Source of the DNA: Corynebacterium lujinxingii
GTDB taxonomy: Bacteria; Actinomycetota; Actinomycetes; Mycobacteriales; Mycobacteriaceae
DNA length: 64,000 nucleotides
Assembly (NCBI RefSeq): GCF_014490555.1
Contig: NZ_CP061032.1
Coordinates: 992,001 to 1,056,000 of the forward strand
Reading direction: 5' to 3'
Under the pieces are notes generated by a model. The model was not told where the DNA came from. It did not search any database and worked only from the letters and a program-made list of their open reading frames with translations. How positions within the stretch are numbered: position 1 is the stretch's first letter; each line of letters opens with the position of its first letter. The translations under genes and the position numbers were made by a program. Shown here one piece after another: positions 17,522-26,563 of the stretch.

Positions 17522-18372
17522 TCGGGCCGACCGCCTTCGGGCTCGGCCCGCTTCCCGGCACAGATCTCGCAGCCGCCGCGGACGTAGTGCTCTCGGAGTC
17601 GCCACTGCCGCACATCCCGCAACTGCCGGACCGCGGTGCCGGCTTCGATCTCGTCGGCCGCACCGCCGCGCTGCTCGAGATCCCGATCGCTCCTGGCCCG
17701 CGCGGCTGGCGCGTGGCCGCCCGCAAGCGTGCAGACGCCGACCGCATGGCCCGCGACCTCGACCACCTCGAAGCCCTCTGGCACGGCAAGACGGACGCCG
17801 TCAAAGTCCAGCTCGCCGGCCCGTTCACGCTTGCCGCCGAGGTGGAGATGCCCAACGGCCACCGCATGATCACCGACCCCGGCGCGTTGCGCGATATCAC
17901 CGACGCGCTCCTGCAGGCGAGTGCGGACCACGTGCGCGACGTCGAAACGCGCTTCGGCACTGCGGTGCTGCAACTCGACGAGCCGCGCCTCGGCGACGTC
18001 ACCCGCGGCACCCTCAGGGGCGCGACCGATTACGAAACCATCGCCGCCATCCCGGAGCCGCAGGAAACGCTTACCCGCTTCGGTGAGCATCTGCTGAACA
18101 CGCCTGTGCTTATCGACGACACCCCGTGGCTGACCTGCGATCCCCGCACCTGCAACCGCGACGCGTTGGCGAAGCTGCTCGACCAGGACACCCGCATCGC
18201 GATCCCGACGATGCAACCGCGCGAACTGTATCGGGTGTTCGATGAGATCCAGATCGACCCGGCTGCTACCCCCATCGATGTGTACGCCAAGGCCGCCGAT
18301 GCGCTGCTGGGATACGCGGAAAATCTTCGCAACGCGCGCGAGATGCACCAAGAACTTACAGTAGAGGTATGA
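17518..18372 (+). CDS. Short MetE-like (UroD/MetE fold) protein
   Basis: A 284-residue protein of the cobalamin-independent methionine synthase fold (VKVQLAGPFTLAAEVEMPNGH, VLQLDEPRLGDV). It is much shorter than MetE (about 750) and I cannot find the His-x-Cys plus Cys zinc set that activates homocysteine, so methionine synthesis is not supported. A similar gene sits between mnmA and ligA in mycobacteria. It overlaps mnmA (ATGA) and the next gene by 4 nt each, so the three genes are translationally coupled. Confidence 0.82.
   Translation: MIGPTAFGLGPLPGTDLAAAADVVLSESPLPHIPQLPDRGAGFDLVGRTAALLEIPIAPGPRGWRVAARKRADADRMARDLDHLEALWHGKTDAVKVQLAGPFTLAAEVEMPNGHRMITDPGALRDITDALLQASADHVRDVETRFGTAVLQLDEPRLGDVTRGTLRGATDYETIAAIPEPQETLTRFGEHLLNTPVLIDDTPWLTCDPRTCNRDALAKLLDQDTRIAIPTMQPRELYRVFDEIQIDPAATPIDVYAKAADALLGYAENLRNAREMHQELTVEV
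18357..18362 (+). promoter_or_regulatory. -10 box before the small membrane protein gene
   Basis: TACAGT, 6 nt before ATG 18369; an internal promoter inside the end of the MetE-like gene. Confidence 0.45.
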
Positions 18373-18740
18373 CCAATACGCTGGAGTGGGTGAAAGAAAC
18401 CACCAACTACGCAATGGGGGCGACCTTCGGAGCGATGTTTTTCGTCGTCTTTGGGTTGTTGATGGACGATCTCGTCCTCGGCGTGGCGTTTGGGGTGTTG
18501 TTCTTCATCGTCTTTTCCACGAATGAGGAATACGAGGCGTCGTTTGACGGCGAGACGCTGCGGATGGCGGACGAGCAATCCGAGACCGAACTTGACGTCG
18601 GCAGCATCGACACCGTGGAGTTCAGCGAGGGCGGCGCGATGGTGGTGCGCACTTCATCTGGGGAGACCCACGCGTTGGAATCGGGTGGGGATGACGAGGG
18701 GCTGCGTGCGTTCGTCGAGAAGCTGCAAGCTGCGCTTTAG
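18369..18740 (+). CDS. Small membrane protein of unknown function
   Basis: A 123-residue protein with two adjacent membrane segments near residues 13-50 (MGATFGAMFFVVFGLLMDDLVLGVAFGVLFFIVFS), then a soluble acidic tail rich in beta strands. I do not recognise the family. It can be read from the mnmA operon or from its own -10. Its 3' end overlaps the convergent exonuclease gene by 4 nt. Confidence 0.75.
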   Translation: MTNTLEWVKETTNYAMGATFGAMFFVVFGLLMDDLVLGVAFGVLFFIVFSTNEEYEASFDGETLRMADEQSETELDVGSIDTVEFSEGGAMVVRTSSGETHALESGGDDEGLRAFVEKLQAAL

Positions 18741-19411
18741 CCCAGCATCGGCCAGCCGGGCAGCACGTTCGACGCGTCGCGCCCGTTGGCCTCGAAGTAC
18801 TTCTTCCGGTCGTTTTGCATGTGGAAGTACTCCACGGCCTGGTACTCCATGAGATCGCCCGCGTCCATCTGCGCGAGATCCGGGTACGCCTTGCGCACCT
18901 GCACCCACGCCACACGCGCGGCCGCGAACGCGTCGGCGGTGGCCTCGTGCGCGTTGTCGATGCGCACCCCGTAGTGCTCGCACATCGCGGTCAGGTTGCG
19001 CGGGCCTTTGCGGTAGCGGTCCTTCGCCCGGTCGATGAGCAGCGGGTCGAACACCGGGCCGGTGACGGTGAAATCGCCGGTCAAGTTGCGCAGCACGGTC
19101 AGGTCGTAGGGGGCGTTGAACACGACGAGGGTCAGGCCGTCCTCCCAGCCCTTCTTGATCGCCTCGACGGTCTTGCGCACCACCTCGTCGTGGTCGCGGC
19201 CCTCCGCGCGCGCCTTCTCGGTGGTGATGCCGTGGACCTTCGCGGCGGCCTCCGGGATCTCCACACCCGGGTCGGCGAGGGTCTCGTTGGCGTCGACCAC
19301 GCCGTCGTCGATACGCACAAGCGCCGAGGTGACCACACGGGCCTCGCGCGGGTTGGCGGAGGTGGTCTCCAGGTCGAAGGAGAGCATGCGGGAGGCGTCG
19401 AATGTGGCCAT
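18737..19411 (-). CDS. DEDDh 3'-5' exonuclease (DNA polymerase III epsilon-like)
   Basis: A 224-residue exonuclease with the DEDD residues in SFDLETTSANP, VFNAPYDLTVL, and HEATADAFAAAR with its downstream Asp. No BRCT or helicase part is attached, so this is a free-standing DnaQ-like nuclease rather than a proven polymerase subunit. ATG 19411 was chosen over upstream frames because minus-strand TACAAT lies exactly 7 nt before it. It is divergent from ligA with 58 nt between starts. Confidence 0.88.
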   Translation of the reverse strand: MATFDASRMLSFDLETTSANPREARVVTSALVRIDDGVVDANETLADPGVEIPEAAAKVHGITTEKARAEGRDHDEVVRKTVEAIKKGWEDGLTLVVFNAPYDLTVLRNLTGDFTVTGPVFDPLLIDRAKDRYRKGPRNLTAMCEHYGVRIDNAHEATADAFAAARVAWVQVRKAYPDLAQMDAGDLMEYQAVEYFHMQNDRKKYFEANGRDASNVLPGWPMLG

Positions 19412-19418
19412 GCGGGTC

Positions 19419-19424
19419 ATTGTA
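19419..19424 (-). promoter_or_regulatory. -10 box of the exonuclease gene
   Basis: TACAAT on the minus strand, 7 nt before ATG 19411. Confidence 0.65.
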
Positions 19425-19455
19425 ACTAGCCCGCCGACACACGACGGCTGAACGC

Positions 19456-19461
19456 TAAGCT
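19456..19461 (+). promoter_or_regulatory. -10 box of ligA
   Basis: TAAGCT, 8 nt before GTG 19470. Confidence 0.6.
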
Positions 19462-19469
19462 CGGCTGCC

Positions 19470-21497
19470 GTGAGTGAAATTTCCGCTGATCTGCACCGCG
19501 AATGGGACGAACTGGCCGCCGAGGTACGCAAGCACCGCGACCTGTATTACAACGGCCAGCCGGTCATCACTGACGGCGAGTTCGACGAGCTGTTCCGCCG
19601 CCTCCAACAACTGGAGGAGGACCACCCGGAGTTAGCCGTGCCGGACTCGCCGACGAAGCAGGTTGGCGCGCCCGCCACCGACACCGCGTTCGCGGACGTG
19701 CGCCACCCCGAGCGCATGATGAGCCTGGACAACGTTTTTAACGAAGACGAGATGCGCGAGTGGCTCGTCAAGGCGCCGGGACCGTACCTGACAGAACTGA
19801 AGATCGATGGGCTATCCATCGACCTGGTCTACGAAAACGGCGAACTCACCCGCGCGGCCACGCGTGGCGACGGCACCACTGGCGAGGACATCACCGCCAA
19901 CGCGCGCGTGATCGAGGACATCCCGCACCGGCTCACCGGCGACGCGCCCGCGTTCCTCGAGGTCCGCGGCGAGGTGTTCATCCGTCCCGAGGACTTCCCG
20001 GAACTCAACGAGCTGCGCCAACAAGAAGGCGGCAAACCGTTCGCCAACCCGCGCAACACCGCCGCCGGCGGCTTGCGCCAGAAGAACCCGGAGGACGTGA
20101 AAAAGCGCAAACTGCGCATGATCTGCCATGGCATCGGCGCGCGCGAGGGCTTCACCCCGAAAACCCAGCACGAGGCTTACGAGAAGCTCGCCGAGTGGGG
20201 GCTGCCGGTCTCCGAGTACACGCGCCGGGCCGAGACCGCCGACGAGGTGATCGAGGCCGTCAACTACTGGGGCGAGCACCGCAACGATGCGATCCATGAG
20301 ATGGACGGGCTTGTGGTCAAGGTCGATAGCGTCTCCGAGCAGCGCCAACTCGGCGCCACCTCACGCGCGCCGCGCTGGGCCATCGCGTACAAGTATCCGC
20401 CGCAGGAAGTGACGACGAAACTCAACGACATCGAGGTCTCCGTCGGACGCACGGGACGTGCGACCCCGTTCGCGGTGCTCGAGCCGGTGTTCGTCTCCGG
20501 CTCCACGGTGTCCATGGCCACGCTGCACAACCAGCATGAGGTCGAACGCAAGGGTGTGATGATCGGCGACACCGTCGTGGTGCGCAAGGCCGGAGAGATC
20601 ATCCCGGAGGTGTTGGGCCCGGTCGCGGATCTTCGCGACGGCACCGAGCGCGAGTTCGTCTACCCCGAAAACTGCCCCGTCTGCGGCACCAAACTCGCCC
20701 CCGCGAAGGAGGGCGACGCGGATTGGCGCTGCCCGAACACCCGCTCGTGCCCGGCGCAACTGTCGGCCAGGCTCGAGTACATCGCTTCACGCGGCGTGTT
20801 CGACATCGAGGCGCTCGGTGAGAAGGGCGCGCAGGATCTCATCGCCTCGGGTGTGCTTGTCGACGAAGCCGCGCTGTTTGACCTCACCGAAGACGACCTG
20901 AAGAAATCCAGCGTGTACACCCGCAAGGACGGCCAGGTCAACGCCGCCGGTAAGAAGTTGCTCGCCAACCTGGAGACCGCGAAGGACGCCGACCTGTGGC
21001 GTGTGCTCACGGGCCTGTCGATCCGCCACGTCGGCCCGACCGCCGCGCGAGCGCTCGCCTCGCGCTTCCACTCGGTGCAGGCGCTTATCGACGCCCCCGT
21101 GGCCGATCTCGCCGAAACCGACGGCGTCGGCCAGATCATCGCCGAGAGCTTCAAGGATTGGTTCACGGTGGATTGGCACCGGGCGATCGTCGATAGCTGG
21201 GCGGCCGCCGGTGTGACCATGGAATCGAGCGAGGAGGATCGCGCGCCGCAAACGCTGGAGGGGCTGACCATCGTCGCCACGGGCACGCTCGAGGGCTTCA
21301 CCCGCGACGAGATCAAGGAGGCCATCCTGTCGCGCGGCGGCAAGGCGGCGGGCTCGGTGTCGAAGAAAACCGACTACGTGGTGGTGGGCGAAAACGCCGG
21401 CTCCAAGGCCACCAAGGCGGAGGAACTGGGTCGGCCGATCCTCAACGAAGCGCAGTTTGTGCAGCTGCTCGAGGGCGGCCCAGACGCGCTTGCCTAA
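19470..21497 (+). CDS. ligA: NAD-dependent DNA ligase LigA
   Basis: LigA seals nicks in replication and repair using NAD. The 675-residue protein has the full domain order: the Ia domain, the adenylation domain with Lys111 in LKIDGLS, the OB fold, the four-cysteine zinc finger (CPVCGTKL ... CPNTRSCPAQL), helix-hairpin-helix repeats (RHVGPTAARAL) and a C-terminal BRCT domain (LEGLTIVATGTLEGFTRDE). It starts with GTG. It lies between mnmA and gatCA, as in other corynebacteria. Confidence 0.98.
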   Translation: MSEISADLHREWDELAAEVRKHRDLYYNGQPVITDGEFDELFRRLQQLEEDHPELAVPDSPTKQVGAPATDTAFADVRHPERMMSLDNVFNEDEMREWLVKAPGPYLTELKIDGLSIDLVYENGELTRAATRGDGTTGEDITANARVIEDIPHRLTGDAPAFLEVRGEVFIRPEDFPELNELRQQEGGKPFANPRNTAAGGLRQKNPEDVKKRKLRMICHGIGAREGFTPKTQHEAYEKLAEWGLPVSEYTRRAETADEVIEAVNYWGEHRNDAIHEMDGLVVKVDSVSEQRQLGATSRAPRWAIAYKYPPQEVTTKLNDIEVSVGRTGRATPFAVLEPVFVSGSTVSMATLHNQHEVERKGVMIGDTVVVRKAGEIIPEVLGPVADLRDGTEREFVYPENCPVCGTKLAPAKEGDADWRCPNTRSCPAQLSARLEYIASRGVFDIEALGEKGAQDLIASGVLVDEAALFDLTEDDLKKSSVYTRKDGQVNAAGKKLLANLETAKDADLWRVLTGLSIRHVGPTAARALASRFHSVQALIDAPVADLAETDGVGQIIAESFKDWFTVDWHRAIVDSWAAAGVTMESSEEDRAPQTLEGLTIVATGTLEGFTRDEIKEAILSRGGKAAGSVSKKTDYVVVGENAGSKATKAEELGRPILNEAQFVQLLEGGPDALA

Positions 21498-21509
21498 CTT
21501 GCTGGGCTG

Positions 21510-22175
21510 CTAACGCAGCATCGCGCCGACGATGCAACCGAGGTCGCCGATCTCGCGTACCTCCGACGCCAAAAAGTCCGGCCCGCCGACACGGCCGATG
21601 ACCAGCACAAGGTCGGTGCCGTGCAGCGGAGTGACCGTGAGCGCGGTGCCCAACTGGTACCAAGACTCCGGCACCCATTCGTCGAAGTCGGGCTGCAAGA
21701 TGCGTGCGCCGTCGATGTCCGGCATTTGGGGGTTCGAGCCGTCGTCCTCGGGCGCGGCGGGGGAGGCCGCCACGCGCTCAAGGCCGGTTTCCAGGGTGCG
21801 CAGCACCACCGCCCACGACGAGGTCACCGCGCTGGGCATGACGCGCACGAGTTCAGTGAGCGTTTCGCCCTGCTTGCCGGAGTGCGCCGCGATCTGGGCG
21901 AGCATCTGGATCTGCCCGCGACGGTCCACACGCCCGGTGAACGGGCGGATGGAATCCACCTCCGCGCCGTCGACGGAGGCCACGGCGGTGATCAACGTGT
22001 CCACCATGATGCCGGTCGGCAGCGTGACCACGATGTCGTCGGTGACGGTGCCGTCGTGGGAGGTCTCGACGATGTCCACGGAGTTGATGTCGGCATCCAC
22101 GATGCCGAAGGCCTCGGCAAGCTGGCCGAGGCTGCCCGGGACGTCGGGGAGAGATACGCGGATGAGGTACGACAT
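21510..22175 (-). CDS. ACT-domain-containing protein
   Basis: A 221-residue cytoplasmic protein. Residues 1 to about 85 form an ACT domain (SYLIRVSLPDVPGSLGQLAEAFGIVDADINSVDIV), a regulatory fold that binds amino acids. The rest is not recognised. A similar gene lies between ligA and gatC in mycobacteria. ATG 22175 starts exactly at the domain edge. An amino-acid-sensing role is inferred from the domain. Confidence 0.82.
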   Translation of the reverse strand: MSYLIRVSLPDVPGSLGQLAEAFGIVDADINSVDIVETSHDGTVTDDIVVTLPTGIMVDTLITAVASVDGAEVDSIRPFTGRVDRRGQIQMLAQIAAHSGKQGETLTELVRVMPSAVTSSWAVVLRTLETGLERVAASPAAPEDDGSNPQMPDIDGARILQPDFDEWVPESWYQLGTALTVTPLHGTDLVLVIGRVGGPDFLASEVREIGDLGCIVGAMLR

Positions 22176-22182
22176 GGCCTTA

Positions 22183-22188
22183 TTTATA
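22183..22188 (-). promoter_or_regulatory. -10 box of the ACT-domain gene
   Basis: Minus-strand TATAAA, 7 nt before ATG 22175; the last base departs from TANNNT. Confidence 0.4.
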
Positions 22189-22257
22189 GCAATTTGGTAC
22201 ATCGGAAGCGGGTGTACGGTCGAAAACACAACAAGTTTCCAACTGAGGAGGAGCACC

Positions 22258-23397
22258 ATGAGCCGCACCGAAATCCCGCAGACTACACTCGCTGGAGCCG
22301 AACCCCGCGCTGTAGGGGACGCGTTGCTTCGCGACGACGCGAAGTTGGCCCGAGACGGCAAGGAGGTCGTCGTCACGGGCAACGCTCTTGCCCGCGAAGT
22401 GGCGGAACACCCCGAGCAGTTCTCGTCGGGTGTGTCGCGTTTTCTGCAGTTGCCCAACGGCCTCGACGGCGACAAGCACACCGAGATGCGTGCGTTGATC
22501 GACCGTTACCTCACTGCGGAGGAGGTCGGGCAGCTCGATCCGATGTTCCGCAAGATCGCGCGCGACCTGGCGGAACAGGCGGTGTCGACCGGTGAAGTCG
22601 ACGCCGTCGGCGACTTGGGCGCCCAGTACGCGGTTCAGGCGATGACCGCGTGGCTCGGATGGCCGACTGAGCTCAACGACACCCTCGTGGAATGGGTGGC
22701 GGACAACAACGCGGCCACCCGGTCCGGTGAGCTCGAGCGCACCGCAGCTGTCGCGGAGCGCTTCGACGACATCATCCGCTCCGTTGTCGAACCGCTCCAA
22801 GACAACCCGGACGATTCGGTCACCTCGCGGCTCGTCCACGATGACAGCCTCGGACGCCGTCTAGAGTTCGAGGAAATTGTGTCCGTGCTGCGCAACTGGA
22901 CCGCGGGCGATCTGAGCTCAATGGCTTACTGCATCGGAGTGGTGCTCGACGCGCTTATCCGACACCCGGAGCTGCAAGACCGTCTCGCTGGCGGCGTGTC
23001 GCAGAAGGAGTTCACTGCGATTGCGGACGAGATTCTCCGCGCCGATTCGCCGTTTGTGAGCAACCGGCGCGTGACCACGTGCCCCGTCACGCTCGGCGGG
23101 CACGAACTGCCGGAGGGACAGCGGGTCCGCATCCACTGGACCGCGGCGAATCGCGACCCGGACGTGTTTTCCAACCCGGACGCCTTCGAGCCGGATACAA
23201 ACGCAGGCGACAACCTGGTGTGGGGCGCAGGCCCTCACGCGTGCCCGGGCAAGGCGCTGTCGATCGTCGAGCTGCAGGCGTTCGTCGAGGAGCTGCTTGC
23301 GGCCGCGGAGGTCACCAGCGCCGGCGAGGGCGAGCGTGAGGTTCACCCGGTTGGTGGTTGGGCGTCGTTGCCGGTGCGCCTTACCGCCCGCGGGTAA
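22258..23397 (+). CDS. Cytochrome P450
   Basis: A 379-residue soluble P450, slightly short for the family. The heme loop WGAGPHACPGKA carries the axial Cys near residue 330, and an ExxR (EILR) is present in the K helix. The I-helix region (SSMAYCIGVVLDAL) lacks the classical acid-Thr pair, which is unusual for a standard monooxygenase and occurs in peroxygenase-type members. A strong site (GAGGAGGAG) precedes the start. No ferredoxin or reductase gene is adjacent. It interrupts the usual ACT protein-gatC order, so it may be acquired. Confidence 0.92.
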   Translation: MSRTEIPQTTLAGAEPRAVGDALLRDDAKLARDGKEVVVTGNALAREVAEHPEQFSSGVSRFLQLPNGLDGDKHTEMRALIDRYLTAEEVGQLDPMFRKIARDLAEQAVSTGEVDAVGDLGAQYAVQAMTAWLGWPTELNDTLVEWVADNNAATRSGELERTAAVAERFDDIIRSVVEPLQDNPDDSVTSRLVHDDSLGRRLEFEEIVSVLRNWTAGDLSSMAYCIGVVLDALIRHPELQDRLAGGVSQKEFTAIADEILRADSPFVSNRRVTTCPVTLGGHELPEGQRVRIHWTAANRDPDVFSNPDAFEPDTNAGDNLVWGAGPHACPGKALSIVELQAFVEELLAAAEVTSAGEGEREVHPVGGWASLPVRLTARG

Positions 23398-23465
23398 GCG
23401 AATTGCCGTGACGTAAGATAAGGCGCGTTAATCGCAATCCACGTGATGGACGAAGGGATGGGACT

Positions 23466-23765
23466 GTGGCTGAGATTTCACGCGACGAAGTGTCGCGCAT
23501 CGCACGCCTCGCGCGAATCGCGCTGAAAGACGAGGAGCTGGACGACATCGCCCAGCAGCTGGACACGATCGTGGAAGCTGTGTCGAAGGTCCAGGGCGTG
23601 GACACCGAGGGCGTGACCCCGATGAGCCACCCGCACTCCATCGACGCCGGTATGCGTGAAGACGTGGAGAAGAAGACGCTCACCCAGGCTGAGGCGCTCG
23701 ACCAGGCGCCGGCCGTGGAGGACGAGCGTTTCGTGGTTCCGCAGATTCTGGGAGAGGGAGACTAA
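23466..23765 (+). CDS. gatC: Asp/Glu-tRNA amidotransferase subunit GatC
   Basis: The 99-residue subunit that stabilises GatA in the complex turning Glu-tRNA(Gln) and Asp-tRNA(Asn) into Gln- and Asn-tRNA. It has the GatC pattern: ISRDEVSRIARLARIAL, a helix pair, TEGVTPMSHPHS and the C-terminal FVVPQILGEGD. It starts with GTG. gatA begins 3 nt after its stop. gatB is 6.8 kb downstream, the usual corynebacterial split. Confidence 0.95.
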   Translation: MAEISRDEVSRIARLARIALKDEELDDIAQQLDTIVEAVSKVQGVDTEGVTPMSHPHSIDAGMREDVEKKTLTQAEALDQAPAVEDERFVVPQILGEGD

Positions 23766-23768
23766 ACG

Positions 23769-25250
23769 ATGACGCAGTACACGATTCCGGCTGACGGGCT
23801 CGTCGCTAAGCCTGCCCACGAACTGGCGGCCATGATCCAGGCTGGCGAGGTCACCTCCCGCGAGGTCACGCAGGCGTTCCTCGACCGCATCGCGGAGATT
23901 GACGACGAACTCGGCGCCTTTCTCCACGTCGGCGCCGACGAGGCGCTCGCGGCCGCGGACAAGGTCGACGAGCAGGTCAAAAACGGCGGCAAGCCGGCGT
24001 CCGCGCTCGCGGGTGTGCCGCTGGCGCTGAAGGACCTGCTGGTGACTACCGACGCGCCGACGACGGCGGCGTCGAAGATGCTCGAGGGTTACATGAGCCC
24101 GTACGACGCGACCGTGGTTAAAAAACTGCGCGACGCCGGTATCCCGATTCTGGGCAAGACGAACCTGGACGAGTTCGCGATGGGGTCTTCGACGGAGAAC
24201 TCCGCGTACAAGCAGACCAAGAACCCGCACGACCTGGAGCGCGTCCCAGGCGGTTCCGGCGGCGGCACCGCAGCGGCGCTCGCCGCCGGTGAGGCCCCGC
24301 TGGGTATCGGTACGGACACGGGCGGCTCGATCCGCCAGCCGGCGTCGCTCACCGGCACCGTGGGCGTGAAGCCGACCTACGGCGGCGTGTCGCGCTACGG
24401 CGTGATCGCGTGTGCGTCCTCACTTGACCAGGTCGGTCCGTGTGCGAACAACGTGCTGGACACTGCGCTGTTGCACGAGATCATCGGTGGCCACGACGAG
24501 TTCGACGCCACCTCCGTCGACCGCGAGGTGCCGGCGCTTGCCGACGCCGCACGCGAAGGCGCATCCGGAGACCTGAAAGGCCTCAAAATCGGCCGTGTGA
24601 AGCAGTTCGAGCGCCCGGGCACCCAGGAGGGTGTCAAGGAGGCCATCGACAAGGCGTACGCGCAGCTCGAGGCCCAGGGCGCGGAGATCGTCGAGGTCGA
24701 CTGCCCGAGCTTCGAGGACGTCATGGGTGCGTACTACCTCATCCAAACCTCCGAGGTGAGCTCGAACCTCGCACGCTTCGACGGCATGCGCTACGGCCAG
24801 CGCGCCGGCGACGACGGCACCCGCTCCGCCGAGGAAGTCATGGCCGCCACCCGCGGCGAAGGCTTCGGCGCCGAGGTCAAGCGCCGCATCATCCTGGGCA
24901 CTTACGCGCTGTCCGTGGGCTACTACGACGCGTACTACCTGCAGGCGCAGCGCGTGCGCACGCTCGTGGCACAGGACTTTGCCAAGGCGTTCGAGGCCTG
25001 CGACGTCATCGCCGCCCCGGCCGCACCCACTACCGCCTTCAAGTTGGGCGACAAGGTGGACGACCCGCTGGCGATGTACAACTTCGACCTGTTCACTCTG
25101 CCGTTGAACCTGGCCGGTCTGCCCGGCATGTCGGTTCCGGCAGGTGAGGCCTCCGACACCAACCTGCCGGTGGGCCTGCAGTTGATCGCCCCGGCGTTCG
25201 AGGACGCACGCCTCTACCGCGTGGGTGCCGCTTTTGAAGCCGGCCGTTAA
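23769..25250 (+). CDS. gatA: Asp/Glu-tRNA amidotransferase subunit GatA
   Basis: The amidase subunit that releases ammonia from glutamine for tRNA amidation. At 493 residues it has the amidase triad: the Lys in LALKDLL and the two serines in the glycine-rich block GGSGGGTAAALAAGEAPLG / TDTGGSIRQPA. A full-length match to the family. The last 26 nt overlap the start of the MFS gene, and a terminator-like hairpin lies just after the stop. Confidence 0.97.
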   Translation: MTQYTIPADGLVAKPAHELAAMIQAGEVTSREVTQAFLDRIAEIDDELGAFLHVGADEALAAADKVDEQVKNGGKPASALAGVPLALKDLLVTTDAPTTAASKMLEGYMSPYDATVVKKLRDAGIPILGKTNLDEFAMGSSTENSAYKQTKNPHDLERVPGGSGGGTAAALAAGEAPLGIGTDTGGSIRQPASLTGTVGVKPTYGGVSRYGVIACASSLDQVGPCANNVLDTALLHEIIGGHDEFDATSVDREVPALADAAREGASGDLKGLKIGRVKQFERPGTQEGVKEAIDKAYAQLEAQGAEIVEVDCPSFEDVMGAYYLIQTSEVSSNLARFDGMRYGQRAGDDGTRSAEEVMAATRGEGFGAEVKRRIILGTYALSVGYYDAYYLQAQRVRTLVAQDFAKAFEACDVIAAPAAPTTAFKLGDKVDDPLAMYNFDLFTLPLNLAGLPGMSVPAGEASDTNLPVGLQLIAPAFEDARLYRVGAAFEAGR

Positions 25251-26553
25251 CCCCTGGAATACCCTCGCAGCCCTGGCTGCGGGGTATTTTCTTGTCCTCA
25301 TCGACCAGGGCTTCATGCCCGTTATCACCCCGTTGCTGCCGTACGAAGTCGGCAGCGCAGTGTGGCTGACCAGCGTGTACCTGTTGTGCACCGTCGCTCC
25401 CATGCCCGCCACCGGCAAGCTTGGCGACGCCTTCGGGCAACGCCGCATGTTCCTCACCGGCTTAGCCATCTATGTCGCAGCGCTAGCGTTCGCAGGCGCG
25501 TCGTGGTCGTTCGGCTCGCTGGTGGTTGCCCGCGGCTTGCAGGGTTTCGGTGCCGCGGTGTTTTTGCCGCAGGCGTTCGGGTTGATCCCGCGCGTATTCG
25601 CCGAGGACAAGCAAGGCAGAGCGTTCGCGGTGTGGGGCGTCATCGGGTCGGTGGCATCCCTCATCGGCCCGGTGGCCGGCGGCGCGATCGCACAGTCTCA
25701 GGGCTGGCGTGCGGCGTTTTACGCGCAAGCGGCGGTGGGCGCGGCTGCGCTTGTCGCCGGTCTCGTCGCGCTGCCGAGGTTGCAGGCAACGGGGGAGCGG
25801 GTCACGCTGCTGCCGGTGCTGCTGTCGTTCGGCGGGTTGGGGCTTTTGGTCTACGGCATCCAGTTCGGCCAGCTCCCGTCGATTCTGTTCGGCGCGCTGT
25901 TGCTGGGCCTGCTGCTGATGAGCGCCCGCAACGGCACCGACGGCGGGTTCTTGCCGGTTGATCTCATGGGCGACCGGTCGTTTGCCCTCGGCACCATCGG
26001 CGTAGCGGCGATGGGCTTTACGGTCGCCTCGATGTTCATCCCGTTGATGTACTGGCTGCAGACCGTCGCCGGTGCCTCGCCGTCGGCCTCGGGGCTGATC
26101 ACCGCGCCGATGTCGGTCCTCGCGCTCGTGCTCACCCCGGTGGCGGGATACCTGACGGACCGCCGCGACCCGGGCAAGCTCAGCGCGGCCGGGTTCGCGG
26201 TCTCCGCCGCGGCGCTCGTGCTCGCCATCGTGCTCATCCAGGCGGATGCGAACCTGTGGTGGTTCACCGCGGTTACGGCGTTGCTCGGCATCGGCGGGGC
26301 GTTTGTGTGGGCGCCGAACGCGGCGGTGACCATGCGCGGCATTGACGAGCGCGAGACCGGCGCGGCCTCCGGGTTGTACAACACTGCCCGCCAGGTCGGC
26401 AGCGTGCTCGGCGTCGCGCTTGTGGGAGTGGTGTTGGCCTCGGGCGACATCGATGCCACTGCCGGCAAAGCGCTGGCGCTTCCGGTTGTGGCGATGGTGG
26501 TGGGCGTGGTGTCGTCGATAAGCATCGCTCCGCGAAACCGCACCGCGCGCTAG
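25225..26553 (+). CDS. MFS transporter (DHA2-like)
   Basis: A 442-residue membrane protein of about 12-14 segments. It has the MFS loop GKLGDAFGQRRMF between segments 2 and 3, DRRDPGKLS in the second half, and VWAPNAAVTMRG / GAASGLYNTARQVGSVLGVAL, typical of drug:proton antiporters of the DHA2 type. The substrate is unknown. The start is GTG 25225 inside gatA (TTG 25234 is the alternative), because NPWNTLAALAAGYF is already the first segment. Coupling to gatA translation is likely. Confidence 0.85.
   Translation: MPLLKPAVNPWNTLAALAAGYFLVLIDQGFMPVITPLLPYEVGSAVWLTSVYLLCTVAPMPATGKLGDAFGQRRMFLTGLAIYVAALAFAGASWSFGSLVVARGLQGFGAAVFLPQAFGLIPRVFAEDKQGRAFAVWGVIGSVASLIGPVAGGAIAQSQGWRAAFYAQAAVGAAALVAGLVALPRLQATGERVTLLPVLLSFGGLGLLVYGIQFGQLPSILFGALLLGLLLMSARNGTDGGFLPVDLMGDRSFALGTIGVAAMGFTVASMFIPLMYWLQTVAGASPSASGLITAPMSVLALVLTPVAGYLTDRRDPGKLSAAGFAVSAAALVLAIVLIQADANLWWFTAVTALLGIGGAFVWAPNAAVTMRGIDERETGAASGLYNTARQVGSVLGVALVGVVLASGDIDATAGKALALPVVAMVVGVVSSISIAPRNRTAR
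25258..25292 (+). terminator. Terminator-like hairpin inside the MFS start region
   Basis: Stem AATACCC / GGGTATT plus CGCAGC / GCTGCG with one bulged T and a 4-nt loop, followed by TTTTCTT. It lies directly after the gatA stop but inside codons for the first MFS membrane segment. Confidence 0.7.
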
Positions 26554-26556
26554 GCT
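26551..26556 (+). promoter_or_regulatory. -10 box of pfkA
   Basis: TAGGCT, 7 nt before ATG 26564; its TAG is the MFS stop codon. Confidence 0.6.
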
Positions 26557-26563
26557 GGCGGAC

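Noticed and set aside
17518..18372. Functional methionine synthase replacing the lost metE
   Set aside because: It is only 284 residues and I cannot find the zinc-binding His-x-Cys and Cys set.
18369..18740. Holin or small toxin identity for the two-segment membrane protein
   Set aside because: The soluble C-terminal half is as large as the membrane part and there are no phage genes nearby.
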